Of a stretch of 64,000 nt of DNA, positions 16,643-26,579 are shown one piece after another. The stretch is from contig CAYLNL010000005.1 in the NCBI GenBank assembly GCA_964385175.1, positions 62,001-126,000 of the forward strand, written 5' to 3'. The translations under genes and the position numbers were made by a program. The DNA is from CAYLNL01 sp964385175 (GTDB lineage: Bacteria > Bacteroidota > Bacteroidia > Flavobacteriales > Flavobacteriaceae). The first letter of the stretch is position 1, and every line of letters starts with the position of its first letter. Below the pieces are notes generated by a model, which was given only the letters and a program-made list of their open reading frames with translations, was not told the DNA's origin and ran no database searches.

Positions 16643-17773
16643 TTATTCTAAGGGCTTGAAAAAAAATGGTGTATAATCAGGCAACAATTCTGGATGAATA
16701 ATATTAATAATATCTTTTAGCACTATATCTGGGCGTTGAGGCGCTAACTCATAGTAAAGCGTTCCGCCGGTTTCGCCCCGAGTACGGTTAAAGGTATAAA
16801 CTTGTTTTTTCTTAAAAGAACGAAATTGCCCATAATGAGCGCTTGCCTGTTGCATTTCTTCATAAGATACGAACTGTGCGGGGGCAATCCAAAAATCAGC
16901 CTCCTGTGCTTTTTCTAAGACGCTTTCAAAACTTAGCGATAAACTCCCCGCTCCTTCAGTATCCTTCCATAGATAATTGGCCCCTGCATCGTTTAAAAAT
17001 TGAGCCGCCCAGCTTTTTCCTGCTGGCAAATACCATACATCTTTATAGAGAGCGCCACTTAAAACAGTGGGCTTCACAGAAATTTTCTCCGTAAATTTTT
17101 TTATTCGCCCATACTCCTTTTCTATCATGGAAAAAATGCTATCTCCCTTAGCTTCGGCATTAAAAAAAAGAGCGAAAAACTTTATCCATTCCGCCCTCCC
17201 CAATGGAGTTTCCTCCGTCCAGTCTGCATTATAAACCACCGGGATACCTCCTTTCTGCAACGTTTCATAAAACGCAGGCGGGTTATTTATAGCGAACCCA
17301 ACCACCACATCCGGGTTTAGTTCCAGTGCAGCCTCAACATTCATAGCCTCACTATTGCCAAGTTCTTTTACCTTATCCTGCGCTATATTATTTCTTGTTT
17401 TTAACGAAGAGATATACCTGGTATTAGGAAAACCAACCAACCTATCTTCTACCTCCAGTTCTTCTAAAGCTGGGATATGCGTAGTAGAGGTAACCACTAT
17501 TTTTTTCACCGGCACCGGCACCACAGCATCAAAAACTTCACCGGCAGGAAGTATAGCGCCTCTATCTACTAATGCATACCGGTAAAATATTCCTTCCCCA
17601 ATCCATGGCGCCGTAACGGTTATTATTTTATACCCTTTACCATAGCTCACTGTAAACCTCCTTGCATGTTCAATAGCAGCTACATGCGGTTCACTTTTTT
17701 CTGGCAATTTATTTTTTTTATAACACCCTGCTGCCAGGAACGTACACAAGATTAAATAGCCCCATTTTTTCAT
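16643..17773 (-). CDS. ABC importer substrate-binding lipoprotein
   Basis: This 376-residue lipoprotein has a lipobox LAAGC with Cys17 as the likely lipid site. It has a BtuF/FhuD-like two-lobed fold (KIVVTSTTHIPALEELEVEDRLVGFPN, NVEAALELNPDVVVGF, the DAGANYLW segment). It captures the ligand in the periplasm for the adjacent permease. The ligand cannot be told: no cobalamin riboswitch is present in the 156-bp divergent promoter region, and I see no clear Fur box. A TATTTTTG box lies on the minus strand at 17783-17790, only about ten bases upstream, which would give a very short leader. Confidence 0.88.
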   Translation of the reverse strand: MKKWGYLILCTFLAAGCYKKNKLPEKSEPHVAAIEHARRFTVSYGKGYKIITVTAPWIGEGIFYRYALVDRGAILPAGEVFDAVVPVPVKKIVVTSTTHIPALEELEVEDRLVGFPNTRYISSLKTRNNIAQDKVKELGNSEAMNVEAALELNPDVVVGFAINNPPAFYETLQKGGIPVVYNADWTEETPLGRAEWIKFFALFFNAEAKGDSIFSMIEKEYGRIKKFTEKISVKPTVLSGALYKDVWYLPAGKSWAAQFLNDAGANYLWKDTEGAGSLSLSFESVLEKAQEADFWIAPAQFVSYEEMQQASAHYGQFRSFKKKQVYTFNRTRGETGGTLYYELAPQRPDIVLKDIINIIHPELLPDYTPFFFKPLE

Positions 17774-17782
17774 ACCGTTTTC

Positions 17783-17790
17783 AAAAATAC
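17783..17790 (-). promoter_or_regulatory. Candidate -7 box, ABC importer operon
   Basis: The minus strand reads TATTTTTG, fitting the Bacteroidota -7 consensus TAnnTTTG. The distance to the ATG at 17773 implies a leader of only a few bases, so a promoter further upstream is also possible. Confidence 0.35.
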
Positions 17791-17881
17791 TACCATTTCA
17801 CCTCTCCTCCAAAAATAAACTAAACTCCTTTCTTACAACCTTCTTGAACACACCTAACCTTTTAATAACACAGATAAAATT

Positions 17882-17897
17882 TATTTTTGTATTTTTG
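17882..17897 (+). promoter_or_regulatory. Two adjacent -7 boxes upstream of beta-helix lipoprotein
   Basis: TATTTTTG occurs back to back at 17882-17889 and 17890-17897, both fitting TAnnTTTG. They are 32-48 bases before the ATG at 17930. Confidence 0.5.
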
Positions 17898-17929
17898 AAC
17901 GAATTTAAACAACACAAAAGGTAATTCTT

Positions 17930-19558
17930 ATGAAAAACAAGGCTTTTCTTTTTATGCTTATAACCAGCATTGTTATTTTTTCCTGCGGAGATGATAATGA
18001 TGGAGGCAAACGAAAGATTGTAGAGGTTCCCGATGTACAAATAGCTTGTACAGGCATAGACCCCGTGAATATGGCCGATGCAGATGTAGTGCTGTCTGGC
18101 GCAAACTGTTCAGAAACAGGCTTACGAAATGCCATAGCCCAGGCAGGAGTAGATAAAATTCGCTGCGATTGTGCAGGAGCTACCATAAACATCAATTCTG
18201 AAATTGTAATAGATAAGGATATGATAATAGATGGGGGAGGGGCTATTTTTGATGGAGGCGGCAGTACCCGTATTTTTCACAAATTGCCTTTACCAGGAGT
18301 AGATTTTACCCTGCAAAACGCTACGCTGCGAAATGGGCGTTCAGCTGCATCTGGCGGTCACATTTTATATCTTTCCGGCGGGTTACTACTTGCTCGTAGC
18401 TATGATAGCGACATGGCGCAGGGAGGAGATTTAGTTTGTATAAATGTAACGTTTGAAGACAGCCGAACCAATTCGCTCTCTGCAAATGATGTTGCAGGCG
18501 GCGCTGTATATGTGTTTGGGGTAGCGCAAGCTATCTTCTCTCAGTGTACCTTTGACAATAATGAAGCCAGTAACGGAGGCGCTATTGGAAACCTGGGTAG
18601 CGATCTTCTTATATATAATAGCGTTTTTACCAATAATCGAGCGCTCGGAAACGATGCTATCGCTGGCTTCGGGGGTGCTATTTATATAGATGGAGTAGAA
18701 TCTGGCGGAACAAACAATGTATATTCCGTTTGTGGCACCCAGTTTATATATAATCAAGCCAAACGTTCTGGTGGAGCCTCCTCTTCGGTAACATCAGATA
18801 ATAAAGATGTAGTGGTGTCTTTTGACCGTTGTTCTTTTTCGCAAAATATAGCAGGCTCTACAGGGGGAAATTTTGTTGGTGGAGCCATCTATCACGTAGA
18901 AGATGAGTATGCCGGGGCTGCCGGTCATGGGGAGCCGAATTTCAACCTCACCAATTCTACTTTTATAGAAAATACCGCGGAATTACAGGGGGGCGGATTG
19001 TGGATTATTATAAATGGTCTGGGGGCTATTGCCAACTGTACTTTTTATAAAAACGCCGCTCTTAACACCGATTCTTCTTTAGGAGGGGCCATGGCAATAG
19101 CCAATGCCGGTTACGGTGGCGATTATATTGTTGCCAACTGCACTTTTGCAGAAAACACCACCGAGCTGTTTTCTGGAGTAGCCTATGTATCTTCTCCTAA
19201 TTTCGTTGCCTTTCACCATAATATTTTTTATAACAACCGGGGCGCCACAGATTATCCCGGGCAAGGGCACCAGCTAAACGGAGACCCCGGCTCTTATTCT
19301 GGCACAGGAACTGTAAATTTATATTACCCCACAACCATTCCTAACGGAAGTCCAGATCAGCTTATCCTTATCGGTTCCCTCAATGAAGACCCTTTACTGT
19401 TGCCTCCCGCTGCCAACGGAAGTTTTCCATTCACAATGGCTTTACAAGCAGGAAGCCCGGCCATTAACAAAGGAGACCCAGCTACCTCTACTCCTGTAGA
19501 TCAGCGTGGCGTTGCGCGCGATGCCACCCCCGATTTAGGAGCCTATGAGTACCAGTAA
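17930..19558 (+). CDS. Parallel beta-helix lipoprotein, choice-of-anchor Q type
   Basis: This 542-residue protein has a lipoprotein signal (IVIFSCGDD; Cys near residue 20, followed by acidic residues). It is mostly a right-handed parallel beta-helix built from repeats with GGAIY/GGAV and NCTF/SVF-type turns (about 80-470). The C-terminal segment AINKGDPA..DQRGVARDATPDLGAYEY is the signature of the choice-of-anchor Q domain. Such proteins are surface-exposed and sometimes polysaccharide-binding or -degrading. I see no catalytic signature and would not name a substrate. Transcribed alone, divergently from the ABC importer. Confidence 0.85.
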   Translation: MKNKAFLFMLITSIVIFSCGDDNDGGKRKIVEVPDVQIACTGIDPVNMADADVVLSGANCSETGLRNAIAQAGVDKIRCDCAGATININSEIVIDKDMIIDGGGAIFDGGGSTRIFHKLPLPGVDFTLQNATLRNGRSAASGGHILYLSGGLLLARSYDSDMAQGGDLVCINVTFEDSRTNSLSANDVAGGAVYVFGVAQAIFSQCTFDNNEASNGGAIGNLGSDLLIYNSVFTNNRALGNDAIAGFGGAIYIDGVESGGTNNVYSVCGTQFIYNQAKRSGGASSSVTSDNKDVVVSFDRCSFSQNIAGSTGGNFVGGAIYHVEDEYAGAAGHGEPNFNLTNSTFIENTAELQGGGLWIIINGLGAIANCTFYKNAALNTDSSLGGAMAIANAGYGGDYIVANCTFAENTTELFSGVAYVSSPNFVAFHHNIFYNNRGATDYPGQGHQLNGDPGSYSGTGTVNLYYPTTIPNGSPDQLILIGSLNEDPLLLPPAANGSFPFTMALQAGSPAINKGDPATSTPVDQRGVARDATPDLGAYEYQ

Positions 19559-19691
19559 AATAAAGAATGTTAGTATATGTAAAATTCAGATTTACATAGC
19601 TAACCTTCTTTTAAATACTTCACCATAAAAAAGATTTAGAAAGAAATTAACTTCAAAAGAAAAATCAATTTCCTATATCACGGGAAAATTC

Positions 19692-19699
19692 TATCTTTG
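19692..19699 (+). promoter_or_regulatory. Candidate -7 box, atpD
   Basis: TATCTTTG, an exact fit to TAnnTTTG, lies 64 bases upstream of the atpD ATG. Confidence 0.6.
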
Positions 19700-19762
19700 C
19701 CCCTTGAAAAAAATGCCTCTTTATAGAGGTTACAACTATAAATACCTATCAAAATATAAAAA

Positions 19763-21271
19763 ATGACTAAAGTTACAGGAAAAGTCGCCCAAATTATCGG
19801 ACCCGTAGTAGATGTAGTGTTTCAATCTGGAACCCAGCTTCCCAAAATTTACGATTCATTGGAAATTACCCGCCCAGATGGCTCTGTCTTAGTATTAGAA
19901 GTTCAATCTCATATTGGTGAAGACATGGTGCGCGCTATTGCTATGGATTCTACCGATGGCTTAAGCCGCGCCACCGAAGTTATTGCTACCGAAGCGCCTA
20001 TTCAAATGCCTATAGGAGCCAATATATATGGACGTCTCTTTAATGTAGTTGGTGATGCCATTGACGGTTTGGGAAATCTCCCCAAAGAAGGCACCAGCGG
20101 GTTGCCCATTCACAGAGAATCTCCCAAGTTTGAAGATTTAGTGCCTGCCACCGAAGTACTCTTTACCGGTATTAAAGTTATAGATTTAATTGAGCCGTAT
20201 GCAAAAGGCGGTAAAATTGGATTATTCGGGGGAGCCGGTGTGGGGAAAACAGTATTAATTCAAGAGCTCATCAACAATATTGCAAAAGGACATGGAGGTC
20301 TTTCTGTATTTGCCGGCGTAGGCGAGCGTACCCGCGAGGGAAACGATTTGTTACGGGAAATGATAGAATCGGGAATTATTAAGTATGGCGATGAATTTAT
20401 CCATTCTATGGAAAAAGGCAGTTGGGATTTGTCTAAGGTAGATACTAATACGTTAAAAGACTCCAAAGCCACTTTTGTGTTCGGGCAAATGAACGAGCCA
20501 CCCGGCGCCCGCGCCCGCGTAGCCCTCTCTGGACTCACCATAGCTGAGTATTTTCGGGATGGAGCAGGGGACGGACAAGGAAAAGATGTGCTATTTTTTA
20601 TAGATAATATTTTTCGCTTCACCCAGGCAGGCTCTGAAGTATCTGCCTTGTTAGGACGTATGCCCTCTGCTGTAGGGTATCAACCCACACTAGCTACCGA
20701 AATGGGCGCCATGCAAGAACGTATTACCTCTACTAAAAGAGGCTCTATCACCTCGGTTCAGGCGGTGTATGTGCCGGCAGATGACTTGACAGACCCGGCG
20801 CCAGCTACCACTTTTGCACACTTAGATGCCACTACGGTACTCTCCCGTAAAATCGCTGAGCTGGGTATTTATCCTGCTGTGGACCCATTAGATTCTACTT
20901 CGCGCATTTTAACCCCCGAAATTTTAGGTAAAGAGCATTACAACTGCGCCCAACGGGTGAAAGCTTTGCTTCAGCGCTACAAAGAATTGCAAGACATCAT
21001 TGCTATCCTGGGAATGGAAGAACTATCGGAGGAAGATAAACTGGCGGTAGCTCGTGCAAGACGCGTACAACGCTTCCTGTCTCAGCCCTTCCATGTTGCC
21101 GAGCAATTTACCGGCATACCCGGGGTTTTTGTGGACATAAAAGACACTATCAAAGGCTTTACTATGATTATGGATGGAGAATTAGACCACCTGCCTGAAG
21201 CTGCTTTTAACCTTAAGGGAACTATTGAACAAGCTATAGAAGCCGGCGAAAAAATGCTCGCTGAAGCATAG
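19763..21271 (+). CDS. atpD: ATP synthase F1 subunit beta
   Basis: This is the catalytic subunit of the F1Fo ATP synthase, 502 residues, full length. It has the P-loop GGAGVGKT at 156-163, GERTREG, the catalytic-site FIDNIFRFTQAGSEVSALLGRMPSA region and the DELSEEDK-type sequence (MEELSEEDKLAVARARR). It is followed by atpC 52 bp downstream. As is usual in Bacteroidota the pair lies apart from the atpBEFHAG genes, none of which is in this window. Confidence 0.98.
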   Translation: MTKVTGKVAQIIGPVVDVVFQSGTQLPKIYDSLEITRPDGSVLVLEVQSHIGEDMVRAIAMDSTDGLSRATEVIATEAPIQMPIGANIYGRLFNVVGDAIDGLGNLPKEGTSGLPIHRESPKFEDLVPATEVLFTGIKVIDLIEPYAKGGKIGLFGGAGVGKTVLIQELINNIAKGHGGLSVFAGVGERTREGNDLLREMIESGIIKYGDEFIHSMEKGSWDLSKVDTNTLKDSKATFVFGQMNEPPGARARVALSGLTIAEYFRDGAGDGQGKDVLFFIDNIFRFTQAGSEVSALLGRMPSAVGYQPTLATEMGAMQERITSTKRGSITSVQAVYVPADDLTDPAPATTFAHLDATTVLSRKIAELGIYPAVDPLDSTSRILTPEILGKEHYNCAQRVKALLQRYKELQDIIAILGMEELSEEDKLAVARARRVQRFLSQPFHVAEQFTGIPGVFVDIKDTIKGFTMIMDGELDHLPEAAFNLKGTIEQAIEAGEKMLAEA

Positions 21272-21323
21272 CTTGCATTATTTTGCTGGATGGCTCAGTA
21301 TGAAAATAAAAACCCGGTAACAC

Positions 21324-21602
21324 ATGTACTTAGAAATTGTAACTCCTGAAGCTACCCTATTTAGCGGCGAAATTACCGCCTTAACTGTGCCAGGAGTAAA
21401 CGGAGAATTCCAAATGCTTCACAACCACGCCCCCATTATATCTATACTCGGGAAAGGAAACCTGAAAATACAAGGCGATATAGCTCTTACAAAAGAATAT
21501 GCTCATAAATTCACTAAAGGCAATGGTAATGAAACCTTCCTACCTATTAATAGCGGAACCATTGAGCTAAAGCGCAATAAAATTGTAGTATTGGCAGATT
21601 AG
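21324..21602 (+). CDS. atpC: ATP synthase F1 subunit epsilon (short form)
   Basis: This 92-residue protein (MYLEIVTPEATLFSGEITALTVPG...GEFQMLHNHAPIIS) is the N-terminal beta-sandwich of the central-stalk epsilon subunit. It lacks the C-terminal two-helix inhibitory domain of E. coli epsilon (about 139 residues). A short epsilon next to atpD is usual in this phylum, so I do not regard it as broken. Confidence 0.95.
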   Translation: MYLEIVTPEATLFSGEITALTVPGVNGEFQMLHNHAPIISILGKGNLKIQGDIALTKEYAHKFTKGNGNETFLPINSGTIELKRNKIVVLAD

Positions 21603-21663
21603 TTTATTTTTCTCCTTATAAATAGGATTGTTTTGGTTGAGGAAGGAGTTTAGCAATGCGTTT

Positions 21664-22824
21664 ATGAAAAACACCCCCCAAAAACTCCTTCAAAAAATTC
21701 ACCAACGCACGCAGGAAAATGCCCTCCGTTCCCTCCCTCAATATACCCACGAGCTAACTTTCTTCTCTAACGATTATTTGGGCTTTTCTACATCGGCTAC
21801 TATTTTTCAACAAACTCAGCGGTTACTGGCAGAGCGGAACCTGGAATACAACGGCGCTACCGGCTCCCGTCTCCTTTCGGGCAATCACCCCCTCTATGCA
21901 GAAGCAGAAACGTTTATTGCCTCTTTTCACAAAGCCCAAGCCGCTCTTATTTTTAATTCCGGGTACGATGCTAATATAGGTTTTCTATCGTCTATACCCC
22001 AACGAGGCGATATAATTTTATATGACGAATATGTGCATGCCAGCATACGAGAAGGCATACGCCTTAGCCATGCTCATGCCTATAAATTTGCTCATAACTC
22101 TATGGAAAGCCTGGAAGAGAAACTCACGCATCACCAGGCTCCCGGCCTCATTGTGTATATAGTAACCGAGTCGGTCTTTTCTATGGATGGCGATTCGCCC
22201 GATATAGAGAAACTCGCCAGCCTTGCTTCACGCTACGGCGCTTTTTTGGTGATAGACGAAGCCCATGCAGTAGGCGTTTTTGGACAGAAAGGGGAGGGGT
22301 TGGTGCAAGAAGCAGGGCTGGAAAACGAGGCATTCGCCCGCATTGTAACTTTTGGAAAAGCTCTCGGCTGCCATGGCGCTGCCATTTTGGGAAGCGAAAT
22401 CCTGAAAACCTACCTCATTAACTTTGCGAGAAGTTTCATTTATACTACAGGCCTGAGCCCTCATGCGGTAGCCACCATTATTGCGGCATACCAACAATTA
22501 GAGAAAGAACCCCAGCTACGCCATAAACTGCTTGAAAACATTCATTTTTTTAGGAACACCCTCATACAATTAGGCTTGGCGCCCCTTTTTATAGAAAGTT
22601 GGTCAGCGATACAAAGTTGCCTGGTACCCGGTAACAATTCTGTAAAGCGCATTGCTCATGAACTTACCCAAAAAGCCTGGGCAGTAAAACCTATCCTGGC
22701 GCCTACTGTTCCTATAGGAAAAGAGCGTCTCCGTTTCTGTTTGCAGAGCAACCATTCCTTCCGTGAAATACAAGACCTCTTGCAAGAACTAGTCCGCTTG
22801 CAGGCAGACATAAAGAATAGTTAG
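21664..22824 (+). CDS. bioF: 8-amino-7-oxononanoate synthase-like PLP enzyme
   Basis: This 386-residue alpha-oxoamine synthase condenses an amino acid with an acyl-CoA or acyl-ACP, probably alanine with pimeloyl thioester in biotin synthesis. It has FFSNDYLGFS near residue 32, the GATGSRLLSGNHPLY motif, VIDEAHAVGVFG and the PLP lysine in TFGKALG. Glycine C-acetyltransferase and other family members look alike, so the substrate is inferred. ATG at 21664 gives the usual N-terminus; a TTG at 21628 would add 12 residues. It follows atpC closely, an arrangement I recall from other flavobacteria. Confidence 0.82.
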   Translation: MKNTPQKLLQKIHQRTQENALRSLPQYTHELTFFSNDYLGFSTSATIFQQTQRLLAERNLEYNGATGSRLLSGNHPLYAEAETFIASFHKAQAALIFNSGYDANIGFLSSIPQRGDIILYDEYVHASIREGIRLSHAHAYKFAHNSMESLEEKLTHHQAPGLIVYIVTESVFSMDGDSPDIEKLASLASRYGAFLVIDEAHAVGVFGQKGEGLVQEAGLENEAFARIVTFGKALGCHGAAILGSEILKTYLINFARSFIYTTGLSPHAVATIIAAYQQLEKEPQLRHKLLENIHFFRNTLIQLGLAPLFIESWSAIQSCLVPGNNSVKRIAHELTQKAWAVKPILAPTVPIGKERLRFCLQSNHSFREIQDLLQELVRLQADIKNS

Positions 22825-22872
22825 AACCCCGAAAAATAATTATCATCTGCCTCAGTAAATCACTATAAAAAA

Positions 22873-23877
22873 CTATAGTTGCTGCAATAAAGCCCATAAC
22901 CGGTCTTTCAATTCTAATATGCCTTGCCCGGTAATGGCCGATAAGAAAAGATACGGCACATCTTTTATATGAGCGTCTAACTCTTTTTTTAACTCTTCTT
23001 GCATAGTTGCATCCAGCAAATCGCATTTAGAAATTGCAATGAGCCTTTTTTTATCTAACAATTCTGGGTTATAGTTGCGCAATTCAGCAATCAGGGTACG
23101 GTATTCTGCGGACACATCTTTACTATCTGCCGCAATAACAAACAATAACACCGCATTTCGCTCAATATGCCGTAAAAAACGATGCCCCAGCCCTTTCCCT
23201 TCCGAAGCCCCTTCTATAATTCCCGGTATATCTGCTATTACAAACGTTTGCAAATCCCTATGCACCGCGATACCCAGGTTAGGCTTCAAGGTAGTGAACG
23301 GGTAATTGGCTATTTTAGGTTTTGCAGAAGTAACCACAGACAGGAGGGTAGATTTCCCGGCATTGGGAAATCCCACTAAACCTACATCGGCCAAGACTTT
23401 TAACTCCAATGTAAGATTTTTTTCTTCACCGGGAAGCCCCGGCTGCGCATAGCGCGGCGTTTGGCGCACCGGTCCTCGAAAGTGCCAGTTACCCAACCCT
23501 CCTTTTCCGCCTTGCGCTATCACTTTTTCCTCTCCGTGCGCTGTAATTTCAAAAAGCAACTCATTCGTTTCTGTTTCCCGCACCATGGTGCCCAGGGGCA
23601 CTTCTATTACCACATCGCCCCCGTTGGCCCCGCTACTCCTATTCTTACCGCCATGTTCTCCGTGAGGCGCTGTAAAATGTTTTTTGAACTTAAAGTGATA
23701 CAACGTCCACAAATTCTTATTTCCCCGTATCAAAATATGCCCGCCCCTGCCGCCATCGCCACCATCTGGTCCACCTTTTTCTACAAATTTTTCCCTTCGC
23801 AGGTGCGTCGAACCTTTCCCTCCGTTTCCAGACGTTACGTGTATTTTGGTATAATCTACAAAATTTCCTTCTGTCAT
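22873..23877 (-). CDS. obg: Obg-family GTPase (ribosome assembly)
   Basis: This 334-residue GTPase acts in large ribosomal subunit assembly and the stress response. The N-terminal Obg fold is glycine-rich (VTSGNGGKGSTHLRREKFV, GGDGGRGG). The G domain has the P-loop GFPNAGKSTLL, DIPGIIEGASEGKGLG (switch II) and ISKCDLL for NKxD. It ends soon after the G domain, without a long C-terminal extension. ATG at 23877 matches the family start MTEGNFVDY; the extension to 23919 would begin with TTG. Convergent with bioF. Confidence 0.96.
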   Translation of the reverse strand: MTEGNFVDYTKIHVTSGNGGKGSTHLRREKFVEKGGPDGGDGGRGGHILIRGNKNLWTLYHFKFKKHFTAPHGEHGGKNRSSGANGGDVVIEVPLGTMVRETETNELLFEITAHGEEKVIAQGGKGGLGNWHFRGPVRQTPRYAQPGLPGEEKNLTLELKVLADVGLVGFPNAGKSTLLSVVTSAKPKIANYPFTTLKPNLGIAVHRDLQTFVIADIPGIIEGASEGKGLGHRFLRHIERNAVLLFVIAADSKDVSAEYRTLIAELRNYNPELLDKKRLIAISKCDLLDATMQEELKKELDAHIKDVPYLFLSAITGQGILELKDRLWALLQQL

Positions 23878-24138
23878 AACCCTATTATATATAATTGATA
23901 CATTGCTTCCAGGTGGCAAATATCTTACTTTGAATTAATAATTTAGTGTAAAACAATAACTTTCACGTATTAATTTTTTTATCCCCTATAAATAGGGAAG
24001 ATAAGATATTTATGGGATAGCTGTTAGGATTAGGATAGTGAGTGAATTTTATCTTTACTGAGGGGTAAAAAGCAGATACATTCAGAGCTTATTTAAACAA
24101 AAATGAGAATACCTTGGTTCAGAGCCGTTATAATTTTT

Positions 24139-24146
24139 TATTTTTG
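24139..24146 (+). promoter_or_regulatory. Candidate promoter of the mlaD-like gene
   Basis: TATTTTTG fits TAnnTTTG, and TTG at 24114-24116 lies 22 bases upstream as a possible -33 element. The start codon is at 24170. Confidence 0.5.
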
Positions 24147-24169
24147 CTCAGATTATAAAACCTGAACAC

Positions 24170-25132
24170 TTGAAAATATCCAGAGAACTTAAAACCGCTG
24201 TGATTGTTTTAGGTGGCATTCTCTTATTTATTATGGGATATAGCTACCTGAAATCGAATCCTATTTTCCGGTCGCACCGAACCTATTATGCCATTTATGA
24301 CCACGTGGGCGGCTTAGCTTCCGCTACGCCGGTGCACGTCAATGGTTTCCCGGTAGGCAAGGTGCTGAGCATTCGGTTTTTAAATGAAAAAGGTAAGTTA
24401 TTAGTTTCTTTTTCTGTTGAGGGCGATTTTCAATTCTCTAAAAATAGTAAAGCAGAGTTGTATGATACGGGCATTATTGGCGGAAAAGGGTTGCAAATTA
24501 TCCCGGCGTTAGATGGCGCTCCATCTGCCATGTCGGGCGATACGCTCCCTTCATCGGTACGCCCGGGGCTTACTGAGTTGGTTACCCAAAAGTTAACTCC
24601 ATTACAGGAAAAAATTGAGCGCGCCCTGGTAAGTACCGATACGCTTTTAGGTGGCGTAAACGAGGTGCTGGATGAACCTGCCCGAAAAGACCTTCGCAGT
24701 AGCATTCACGATTTAAGCGTTACCCTTGCTAATTTTAAAAGTAGCTCGGAAACACTCAATACGTTGTTGACCAAAAATAAACAGCAGTTAGATGGTGCTA
24801 TCACTAACACTAATCGCATTACTGAAAACCTGGCTAAGGTAACTGACCAACTGGCGCAAGCTGATTATGAAAAAACCTTGAAAAATTTACAATCGGTAGC
24901 TGATAATTTCAATCAATTACTGGCTAAAATTAAAAACGGAGAAGGCACGTTGGGTAAACTGGTAGAAGATAAGAAAGTGTATGATGACCTGGCCGGGGCA
25001 TTGCAACAGTTAGATTTATTGTTGGAAGATATGCGGCTAAACCCTAAGCGATATGTGCATTTTTCTCTCTTTGGCAAGCGTGCAAAACCATACGAATCTC
25101 CTACAGAGCCCGAAAAACAAGAAAACCAATAA
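24170..25132 (+). CDS. MlaD-family (MCE domain) lipid-transport protein
   Basis: This 320-residue protein has one N-terminal membrane span (AVIVLGGILLFIMGYSYL, about 9-27) and an MCE domain (about 37-115; YAIYDHVGGLASATPVHVNGFPVGKV, GIIGGKGLQI). A long helical C-terminal part (about 150-300) follows. MlaD-type proteins form periplasmic rings that carry lipids between the membranes. The start codon is TTG, giving MKISRELKTA, which matches the usual start of flavobacterial homologues. It ends 3 bp before the Fe-S protein gene, so the two are in one operon. Confidence 0.88.
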   Translation: MKISRELKTAVIVLGGILLFIMGYSYLKSNPIFRSHRTYYAIYDHVGGLASATPVHVNGFPVGKVLSIRFLNEKGKLLVSFSVEGDFQFSKNSKAELYDTGIIGGKGLQIIPALDGAPSAMSGDTLPSSVRPGLTELVTQKLTPLQEKIERALVSTDTLLGGVNEVLDEPARKDLRSSIHDLSVTLANFKSSSETLNTLLTKNKQQLDGAITNTNRITENLAKVTDQLAQADYEKTLKNLQSVADNFNQLLAKIKNGEGTLGKLVEDKKVYDDLAGALQQLDLLLEDMRLNPKRYVHFSLFGKRAKPYESPTEPEKQENQ

Positions 25133-25135
25133 CGT

Positions 25136-26452
25136 ATGTCTTTCTTTCCCAATATTGTTTTTTTGTTTATTCTGGCGGCAGCAATAGTTTTTTTTGCTCG
25201 TAATATTCGCAGTCTTATTAAAAATATTCAGCTTGGCAAACCCGCTAAACCGCCAGATAACAAGTTACAGCGCTGGAAAAACATGGCATTGATGGCGCTG
25301 GGGCAGCGCAAAATGGTGGTTCGCCCAGTATCGGGTATATTGCATATTTTTGTGTATCTCGGTTTCATTATCATAAATATAGAAGTGCTGGAAATTGTAA
25401 TAGATGGTGTTTTCGGCACGCACCGTATTTTTTCATTCCTGGGAAAAACCTATGATTTTTTAATAGGTTCTTTTGAAATACTGGCGTTATTGGTTATTAT
25501 TTCGGTGGTGGTTTTTTGGCTGAGGCGGAATTTACTTCGCTTGGGACGTTTTGTGAAACCTGAACTGAAAGGATGGCCCCGGCGAGATGCTAATTTTATT
25601 CTCTATATTGAAACGCTGCTGATGCTCTTGTTTCTTGTGATGAATGGCGCCGATTACCAGCTTCAACAAATAGGGGCGCCTCATTACCTTTCGGCGGGCG
25701 CTTTTCCCGTGAGCCAGTGGCTAAGCCCGCTATTTCAAAACTTCTCAGAAGGAACGTTGGTGTTAGTTGAGCGTTCTGCCTGGTGGCTGCATATCATTGG
25801 TATCCTGGTTTTTCTAAATTACCTTTATTATTCCAAGCACTTGCATATTTTGCTGGCGTTTCCCAATACGTGGTATGCGGCGCTTACGCCCAAGGGGCAA
25901 TTTAGCAACCTCGATTCTGTTACCCGAGAGGTAAAACTCATGGTAAACCCTGCCGCTAATCCGTATGAAACGGAGGCTACGGGAGAGCCTTCTACTTTTG
26001 GAGCTTCAGACGTTACAGAACTCACGCGGGTACAACTTATGAATGCTTATACTTGCACGGAATGCGGCCGATGTACTGATGAATGCCCGGCAAACCAGAC
26101 TGGGAAAAAACTTTCTCCCCGCAAAGTTATGATGGATACGCGCGACCGTTTAGAAGAGTTGAGCCAAAACCGGAAAGCGCATAAAGGCGAGTTAGCAGTT
26201 GATGGAAAACGACTCTTAGACCATTACATCACCCGTGAAGAACTATGGGCTTGCACCACTTGTGGCGCTTGTGTAGAAGCCTGTCCGGTGGGTATAGACC
26301 CGCTTTCTATTATTATAGAAATGCGCCGTTACTTGGTGATGGAACAGTCGGCGGCGCCTACTGAACTAAATGTGATGATGACGAATATAGAAAACAACGG
26401 CGCTCCCTGGCCGTATAACCAGTTAGATAGGCTGAACTGGGGAAAAGAATAG
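25136..26452 (+). CDS. Membrane (Fe-S)-binding oxidoreductase subunit, heterodisulfide-reductase/GlpC-like
   Basis: This 438-residue protein has several membrane spans in its first 240 residues. A soluble part then carries two 4Fe-4S motifs: CTECGRCTDECP near residue 306 and CTTCGACVEACPVG near residue 372. It probably passes electrons between a membrane pool and a partner with CCG domains. In flavobacteria I recall the CCG protein being encoded immediately downstream; here that gene is at 44510-45301, about 18 kb away on the same strand. Physiological donor and acceptor are unknown. Confidence 0.85.
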   Translation: MSFFPNIVFLFILAAAIVFFARNIRSLIKNIQLGKPAKPPDNKLQRWKNMALMALGQRKMVVRPVSGILHIFVYLGFIIINIEVLEIVIDGVFGTHRIFSFLGKTYDFLIGSFEILALLVIISVVVFWLRRNLLRLGRFVKPELKGWPRRDANFILYIETLLMLLFLVMNGADYQLQQIGAPHYLSAGAFPVSQWLSPLFQNFSEGTLVLVERSAWWLHIIGILVFLNYLYYSKHLHILLAFPNTWYAALTPKGQFSNLDSVTREVKLMVNPAANPYETEATGEPSTFGASDVTELTRVQLMNAYTCTECGRCTDECPANQTGKKLSPRKVMMDTRDRLEELSQNRKAHKGELAVDGKRLLDHYITREELWACTTCGACVEACPVGIDPLSIIIEMRRYLVMEQSAAPTELNVMMTNIENNGAPWPYNQLDRLNWGKE

Positions 26453-26579
26453 TAAAAAGGAATGGGTGAAGAAAGGGGTAAAAATCTATTTCAACTACGA
26501 GAAATAAAATTTTTAAAGAGATGGAGGCAAGACAAGGCCTTAAATTATATTAAATTCTAAACCAGCGTTGCAGTTGTTT

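Noticed and set aside
17774..17929. Cobalamin riboswitch ahead of the ABC importer
   Set aside because: The 156-bp divergent spacer lacks the conserved B12-box and is too short for riboswitch plus two promoters.
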